In this document: positions 58,213 through 64,000 of the stretch, in pieces
How positions within the stretch are numbered: the first letter of the stretch is position 1
Layout: each line of letters opens with the position of its first letter
Assembly (NCBI GenBank): GCA_013397795.1
Contig: VZTJ01000579.1
Coordinates: 545,184 to 609,183 of the forward strand
Length of the DNA stretch: 64,000 bases
Direction: 5' to 3'
Origin: Orthonyx spaldingii
Lineage: Eukaryota > Chordata > Aves > Passeriformes > Orthonychidae
Notes under the pieces: model-generated
What the model was told of the DNA's origin: nothing
The model's database searches: none
The model's input: only the letters and a program-made list of their open reading frames with translations
Program-made: the position numbers and the translations under genes

Positions 58213-61200
58213 CTACAGGAAAAAGGGGCGAGGAAGCAGAAGAAAAAGAAAAAAGGCTTTTTTAAAAAGGGTAGTTTCTTTTGTCATCCGTAACAAGTTT
58301 TATAGTCCATTACAAGGTCATGCAACAGTAAGAAGCATTTGCAAATAATTAGTAGGAAATTATTTTAGGACACTAATGAGAAGTTAGGATAACCAAACTG
58401 TTCCAAATTATCCATCGCTTTGGAATTTAGGTATGCATTTAAATATTTCCATTAAAAACAACAATGTGCCCTTTTTACAGGGCTTTAAGCCAATGAATTG
58501 AACCAGTTTTGAGATATGACTGAAGTTGTTCCAACAAAGCTGTAAAAAAGGTTCATATTCAGTTTTGGATGAAGAAAAAACAATGCTTCAAACTGAGTTT
58601 CAATTTGGACTTAGTTCAACTCTCTGCTTTGTATTATAAAATTCTCTAAGCTTTAAAAGTCTTTTTACCTCAACATATGAGTTGATTATGATAACACATT
58701 CATGCAGGACCAACTGCAAGTATCAAGCTATTAAAATAAGTATTAAAAAGCACTTGTATTTGTAAAGACATAAACTTCGTAGACATTTCTAATAAAATGC
58801 ATTTACACAAAAGCAAGGAGTTTCAGAGTGCCACTGCTTCCACAAAGTACTAGTCTGATCTAAAACAGTTAAAAAAAAAATACCTTATCAGTACTAATGA
58901 AACCTATCCATGTTTCAGGGGTAGAGAAAAAAAGCACAAAGACTTCACCCTAAGCTGGTGAAGTATGTGTCTTGAAAGACCAGGGAGATCTTAAGTTCAA
59001 ACAGAAAAATAGCTGCCCTTCCTATTAAAAAAAAAACCCTGTAATTACACTGGAATTCATACTCTCTTCCTCTTTCCAAATACTGTGTTTCTTATATTAA
59101 AAAGTTGCTGTAAATGTGAAGGGGAGAATGGGGTTTGGCACCTCAACATTCCTAAACAGTTACTAGTCACTATTAATAACCAGAGTACTTAAACTCTTTT
59201 TGAAGGAAGCAGAGCAACTGCAGATGGCAAGCTAAGAAATCTGTGCTGCTCATGAAGTGCACAAGGCACATGAGAACAGCAGCAATTCCCATCAATGACT
59301 CTTTCTCTTGCCTGAAGGAACCAACTACTGACAGCAAGCAAAAATCTTTCTTGTCTGGAGAACCAACCAGCAGGGCAGAGCTTGCTGTGGGAAAGCAGTG
59401 CCACAGACCAGCAACCCAAGGATGCAAAACCCTAGAGATCACCACCAGCTCCTTTCTGCTATTTGGATGTCACAGTTATTGATAAACAATAGGCACACAC
59501 CAGAAACAGCCATAAAATAAAGAAATATTCATGTAAATATTTTAGGCGATTAAAGAGTTCTGTGTTGCTACTTTTACTGACTATGTACTTGAAGAAAGTT
59601 CTTAACGGCATTTTTACATGTTAAAAGCACTAAGCAGGAACATAATGAGAATACACTGTTTTAGTTTAAATACAGGCAGGATTTATAAATATTTTACATT
59701 TATATGATTACCTGCAGCAATTTCCTGATTAATGAGTTGGACTTGCAAGTTGAAGACCTGTTCATGTACTTTACTGTGGGACAACTTCAGTTTCTCTCTC
59801 CTGCTTACCATGTAGCAGAGATTTCTTACCTACCGAGGAATAACAGGAGACTTAACAGGCAATAAGAAAATACATCCAGCCATAGTTTAAAAAGTGTATC
59901 ATCAACAGAATCAAAATATTACATGCAAAATCCCTGGGTAAAGTTCTTGTCAATATTACTGAACATATCTAACTGTGCATACTGAACACACCTAACTAAA
60001 AATATTCTGGTTTTTTTTTTTTAATTGTCAATTCAATGAATGCCTTGAAAACATTTTCCAAGACAGCAGAATATATTTTCATTTTGGCTGACCCATTTAC
60101 CAGTTTCTTCTTTGACCCCACTGCGCTGACTCATAAGGTTCAACAAAGCCAAAGACAAGGTCCTATTCCTGGGTCAGAGCAATACCCAGGATCAATATGG
60201 GCTGGGGGATGAAGGGATGGAGAGCAGCCCTGAGGAGAAAGACATGGGAATAATGGTGGGTAAAAATTTGGACATGACGCTGCAATGTGTACTGGCAGCT
60301 CAGAACAGCGTGGCCAGCAGGGCAAGGGAGGGGATTCTGCCCCTCTACTCTGCTCTGGTGAGACCCCACTTGGAGTGCTGCATCCACCTCTGAGGTTCCC
60401 AGCACAAGACAGTTTTTCATTAAATAAAAAGGGATTATAAGAAAGACAGAGACACCAGAGCCTGCAGTGACAGAAAAAAAGGTAATGTTTCTGAACTGAA
60501 GGAGGGTTAAGTTTACACTGGGCATAAGGAAGACATGTTTACAGTGAGACACTGTAACAGGTTGCCCAGAGAAGTTGTGGAAACCACACCCGTGAAGTGT
60601 TCAAGGCCAGGGTGGATGGGGCTTTGAGCAACCTGGTTTCATGGAAGGTGTACCTGTCTATAGCAGGAGGGTTGGAACTACATGGTCTTTAAGGTCCCTT
60701 CCAACCCAAACCGTTCTGTGATTCAGTTCCACATAATTCTACTTTTACTACTTGTTTGAGTTAATAGCAACATTTTCACCTAAGGCAATAGAGTAAGAAG
60801 AGACCCTGCAAGTTCTTGATAAACACCTAAAAGTGCTTTCAAAACACAGAAGAAGTGTAGGGGCTGGTTGAAAGGTATCTGCCAAACATACCTTCCCCAG
60901 CACTCAGTTCCATCTGTTCAGAACTGGAATCTCTTTACCCAGAAATAAAACTCTAAGAATCTCAAATTTATATTTATCCCAAGATTTAAAAGAGTAGAAA
61001 ATCTTGAGGCACAAGAACTTCAGAAACTTGGAGACAGGCATTTAAAATTATTAATCACCTCCACTCAGAATAAGTACAACGATTTCAACAAAATTTGGTG
61101 CAAACCAAACATTTATCAAACAAAAAGCTTGATATGGTCTCTTGAAAAATAATTAAAAAAACCCCATCCCAAAACACCAACCCTCCATCTGAAGCATGTT

Positions 61201-63048
61201 ATGGGTTTTAAATTTTTTCTCAAAGTAAGGTTCCATATCAAAAGCAGTCCTAGAACTGATCTGAGATTGATTATGACAGATTCAAGACAACAGTTACACT
61301 GACAAGTGCAAATCCTGGCTCCAACAATCTTCCTGTATTTTCATGTTGTTCTCTCCCCAATATTGTTTCCCCTTTTCTTACAACAGTATTACCTCTCTTC
61401 CGCTTTTACTTCCCTCTCTTCATCACATCTATTTTATTTTGTTACCTTTTTTACGTTCACTACCTACCTCTAGGCACTTGAAAACTGCAGGTGACCACTA
61501 CCCAACAGGCCAATCTAATGGGCAGCCTCCAAGCAGTAATAAGCCTTACTCTTACTTTTGTTTAATGAAAGTAACATTTTTTTTCTCATTCAGTATGTAT
61601 CACTAGTTACTAATACAGCTGGGTCAAATAAATTTCCTCATTTTTTTAAACATTTACTCAACTGAAGCTGAAATCAAAGAGTCAATTACCAAATATGTCC
61701 ATTGTGCATAGAAATATGCATCTTAAAACACATAAAGGAATAACAAGTCAGGAAGCACTCCTTTAAGCAAGTCAGGAAGCATTCCTGTCACATTGGATCT
61801 TTCACTGGACTGAGAGGGGACATCTCCTGAAAGTCTCTGCAGCAGGCAGTGCAGCATATCAGAAGACTGGAGTTGAAGGCCTTACATTTTTCTATTTTTA
61901 AAACCATCTCCCTTTGCCTTCCCTATTCCCACTTTCATCCACAAAGAAAGACCTTGCTCATCTGCAGACAGTTTTTCAAAACTTTACAAGTTAAATTCTT
62001 ACCCTTTCTAGGTCCTGCCTTAAATGCATGAACATCCTCATGCGAGTATGAATGCTATCTTCTTTTGGCTGCACCAAGCCATTTTCTTCATCCTCCTTGG
62101 GAGGAAACAATGGTTTGTTAAAGTTACTTTTTCGCTTTAATTTCCAGTAATTGTAGATGAAGTCTACAGCAAGTTTAGGAAGGCCCAGCTCTGCTGCAAC
62201 ATCCTCCACTTTTACTAGTGAGTAAAACTCTTCTTCCAGCTCTCGGAGTTTTTGGGCTCGCAGGCTCGTTTTCTCACTCTCTGTTTGCTTCTGCTCTGAC
62301 ACACTCTTGGGGTGCTCCTCAACATCAGGCAGCGAATTCTGTTTGTTTTTGCTGTGCTTTAGACAGTATGACTTGAACTTGACCTCATCCCCATCATCCA
62401 GGATAGTCTTCATCTCTAAGCTATGCTCAAAGGCACAGGTGACATGAAAGGCAGTGATGCAGCTTTTCACAGAGCACTGCAAAGAAAATAAAACAAAGGA
62501 CTTCAATTACTAACAGTAGCAGCAAACCAGGAAAGAAGGACATAACTACCTCAACTACATGAAAATCCATCCCTACCAAAACCTATTTCCTACACATTCT
62601 TAAAAACATTGATCCCTTTGAAATTGTTATGACCCAATTTAGTATTTTCTTGTTTGCAAAGAGTGCTCAGTGGAAGGAGTTTCCTGTCCATCTTTGATAG
62701 TAGTGGCTCTTAAAGATCTCAGCCTTATTCAAAAGGCAGCAACCCAGACTAATTCCTAAATCTCTATCTATTCAACTAATCTGATAGCAAATGGCTATGA
62801 AGAAGCAGACTTCTATCCAACAGTCATCTCCATTGTAAAGCACCTCTGAACACAGGAAGAACAAAATACCAAACTGAAATTGCCCTTCTGACAAATTCAC
62901 CCTGCAGAGCCACTATGGGACAAGTTCATACCTGAATGCAAGCACCAGTTTTCAGTTTGCATAAACTACACACTAGAGCCCATCGACTTGGTGGAATGTG
63001 AGACACCTTTGTGATTGGCTCCATCCTTTCTGGGCAAGCAATACTAAC
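57320..63048 (-). CDS. JADE3: JADE3 (PHF16), 3' half: last four coding exons, partial gene
   Basis: JADE3 is a scaffold and chromatin reader of HBO1 (KAT7) histone H4 acetyltransferase complexes in the nucleus. Four exons join in frame at 62932/62476, 62003/59829 and 59712/58212 (phases 0, 0, 1), giving 533 residues to a TGA stop at 57322-57320. The first two carry the extended PHD finger: CSLC, then CIQC spanning a splice junction, SCITAFHVTCAFEH and YCLKH supply the zinc ligands. Next come the conserved SEKTSLRAQKLRELEEEFYS and VEDVAAELGLPKLAVDF blocks. The last exon ends in a serine-rich tail with the acidic block GYCPDLELSDSEAESD. This tail, rather than the PHD region, separates JADE3 from JADE1 and JADE2 in my recollection of the families. 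Human JADE3 is about 823 residues, so roughly 290 N-terminal residues lie beyond the right edge. Introns hold a CR1 copy (60.1-60.7 kb) and otherwise unremarkable AT-rich sequence. Transcription runs toward the regucalcin genes. Confidence 0.93.
59712..59829 (-). CDS. JADE3: JADE3 exon: NLCYMVSRREKLKLSH segment
   Basis: This 118-base exon was too short for simple ORF detection. It starts at GTAAGAAATCTC after the acceptor CCTCGGTAG. It encodes VRNLCYMVSRREKLKLSH, then a leucine- and glutamine-rich helix-like stretch ending NQEIAAG. The donor is CTGCAG/GTAATC, phase 1. The sequence continues the JADE family conserved segment that follows the DLER motif. Confidence 0.92.
60125..60725 (+). mobile_element. 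CR1 LINE copy with part of ORF2 and 3' end, in a JADE3 intron
   Basis: The first 280 bases align with the CR1 ORF2 end in broken frames (AAGGTTCAACAAAGCCAAAG, CTCTGGTGAGACCCCACTTG, GAGTGCTGCATCCACCTCTG). The 3' part has AACAGGTTGCCCAGAGAAG and ends AAACCGTTCTGTGATTC. Part of the middle is missing. It is the longest CR1 copy in the window and lies antisense to JADE3. Confidence 0.9.
61745..61790. repeat. Two-copy direct repeat, 24-base period
   Basis: AAGTCAGGAAGCACTCCT recurs with one change 24 bases later. In a JADE3 intron. Confidence 0.85.
62003..62476 (-). CDS. JADE3: JADE3 exon: rest of extended PHD finger and following conserved region
   Basis: This 474-base, phase-0 exon encodes 158 residues. 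It starts CSVKSCITAFHVTCAFEH after the acceptor TTTGCAG and ends at ...LRQDLER before GTAAGAA. It completes the zinc finger (YCLKH), then has a variable linker rich in K, Q and E. The rest is the block LRAQKLRELEEEFYS to KLKRKSNFNKPLFPPKEDE, which is highly conserved in the JADE family. Reading through the donor mimics the next exon's first two residues (VR), so the boundary was fixed by the next exon's acceptor. Confidence 0.93.
62932..63048 (-). CDS. JADE3: JADE3 exon: first half of extended PHD finger
   Basis: This 117-base exon encodes 39 residues, VSIACPERMEPITKVSHIPP followed by SRWALVCSLCKLKTGACIQ. The acceptor reads TTTACAG/GTTAGT and the donor CAG/GTATGA, phase 0 at both ends. CSLC and the two cysteines in ACIQC (the second in the next exon) are zinc ligands of the extended PHD finger. 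The preceding JADE3 exon, which should encode the part of the finger before VSIACPE, is not seen between here and 64000. Confidence 0.93.
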
Positions 63049-63308
63049 CTGTAAAGAAAAAAAACCAGCAGAGAAAACAGTTATCAAAGGGAAAAAACCC
63101 CAACCTCTCCATTTATAGCAGAAGAAGAAAGCCGTCCATTAATTTCTCTTCCTGCAAGATCTCCACGTGCTCATACTTCTCAGAAAGGGATCCCAAAAGA
63201 TCCCACATGCAGACAAGTAGTGTGGAAGACTATCAGTTTAACCTGGTGACTCAAAGTTGCAATTATTCAAAACACTTGAGGCACTTACAGCACTCTCTTG
63301 TTATGAAC

Positions 63309-63690
63309 CAGTGTCCTGGTTCCAGCCAGGACAGGGTTAATTTCTGCAGTAGCCAGGAAGGAGCATGGCTAGGACCCAGAGGTTATTCTGTAGCAGCTCA
63401 CATCATTTTCTGAGGATGGGGGAAGGGCTGTCTTCTGGTCAGGTAAGTGTGCATGAAGCCAGTGGTCAGGTAGCGCTGGCTCCCCTGTTACTGACATTGT
63501 AGCTCTTCCTGTTTGTTTTTCTTATTTCACTGCTGCTTCCAGTAATGTGTTCTTGATCCGTGATCTTTACAACTTGTGCCTCCAAATCTCCTCTCCAGTC
63601 TGCTGCAGGGGAGGGGGGAGTGGCACATGGTTTGAAGTGCTTCAGTGGGAACACTAAATTGGGGAATACCATTCCTAAACCACTAACAGT
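63309..63690 (+). mobile_element. Degraded ERVL-type solo LTR in a JADE3 intron
   Basis: Starts TGTCCTGGTTCCAGCCAGG, continues ACAGGGTTAATTTCTGC, and toward its end has TCTCCTCTCCAGTCTGC and GGGGAGGGGGGAGTGGCA. This pattern resembles the ends of common avian ERVL LTRs. No internal retroviral gene or second LTR is seen. The 3' boundary is approximate. Confidence 0.55.
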
Positions 63691-64000
63691 TGAGAGATTG
63701 CAGCAAATGATACTTAAGTTTATTTCCATTCCCTTGTGTTTTTGTTTTTTTTACCCCCTGTGCTGCTTTCACAGGTCTGACTTAAAAAGTGTCATCATAC
63801 AAGCCCTCAGAACAAAATAAGAATGCTTTCCTGAAAAGCTCCTTCTATAAAATCCCTAGACCCACTACAGTATCTACTTCTGTCAACTCAAGACTTGGGA
63901 CAGAAACAGATCTATCAGCCAGTAACCAGGATAAGCCTTGCTTCCCAGCTCTGCCTCTCCACTGAGAGCTCCTACTAAAAGAAAGGGAAAAAAATCAGAT

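Overview
The window is vertebrate nuclear DNA, almost certainly from a bird. Three things point there. At least eleven CR1 LINE fragments are scattered through it, most ending in the typical ATTCTATGATTCT-like tail. A degraded LTR beginning TGTCCTGG resembles avian ERVL LTRs. The gene order JADE3 then regucalcin, same orientation, matches the amniote arrangement. Coding sequence is sparse and split by GT-AG introns. All supported genes read on the minus strand, so transcription runs from high to low coordinates. I searched no database; assignments rest on recognising the proteins and following splice phases by hand.

Right part (54.8-64 kb): the 3' half of JADE3 (PHF16), a chromatin-reader subunit of HBO1 histone acetyltransferase complexes. 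Four coding exons give the last 533 residues: the extended PHD finger, the region after it, and the acidic C-terminal tail. A 3' UTR of about 1.8 or 2.5 kb follows, containing a small hairpin-type fossil repeat. Upstream exons lie beyond the right edge.

Middle (35.6-47.3 kb): a complete regucalcin (RGN/SMP30) gene, here RGN-A, encoding 299 residues in six coding exons. It starts in a CpG island with a TATA box and a probable tiny non-coding first exon. The island contains a 10-base assembly gap.

Left-middle (21.0-33.2 kb): a second complete regucalcin gene, RGN-B, head-to-tail behind RGN-A. It encodes 300 residues, with the same six coding exons, the same phases and identical lengths for exons 2 to 6. 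The two proteins are about two-thirds identical by hand count. Both keep all metal- and substrate-binding residues known from human SMP30, so neither looks like a pseudogene. A candidate non-coding first exon for RGN-B lies near 33.2 kb, outside any CpG island.

The left 21 kb and the stretch between RGN-A and JADE3 (47.3-54.8 kb) show no exon I can support; they hold CR1 fragments, simple repeats and unremarkable AT-rich sequence. Regucalcin is a gluconolactonase of the vitamin C pathway and a calcium-binding liver and kidney protein. The tandem pair, with contrasting promoters and conserved active sites, is the main biological point of interest.
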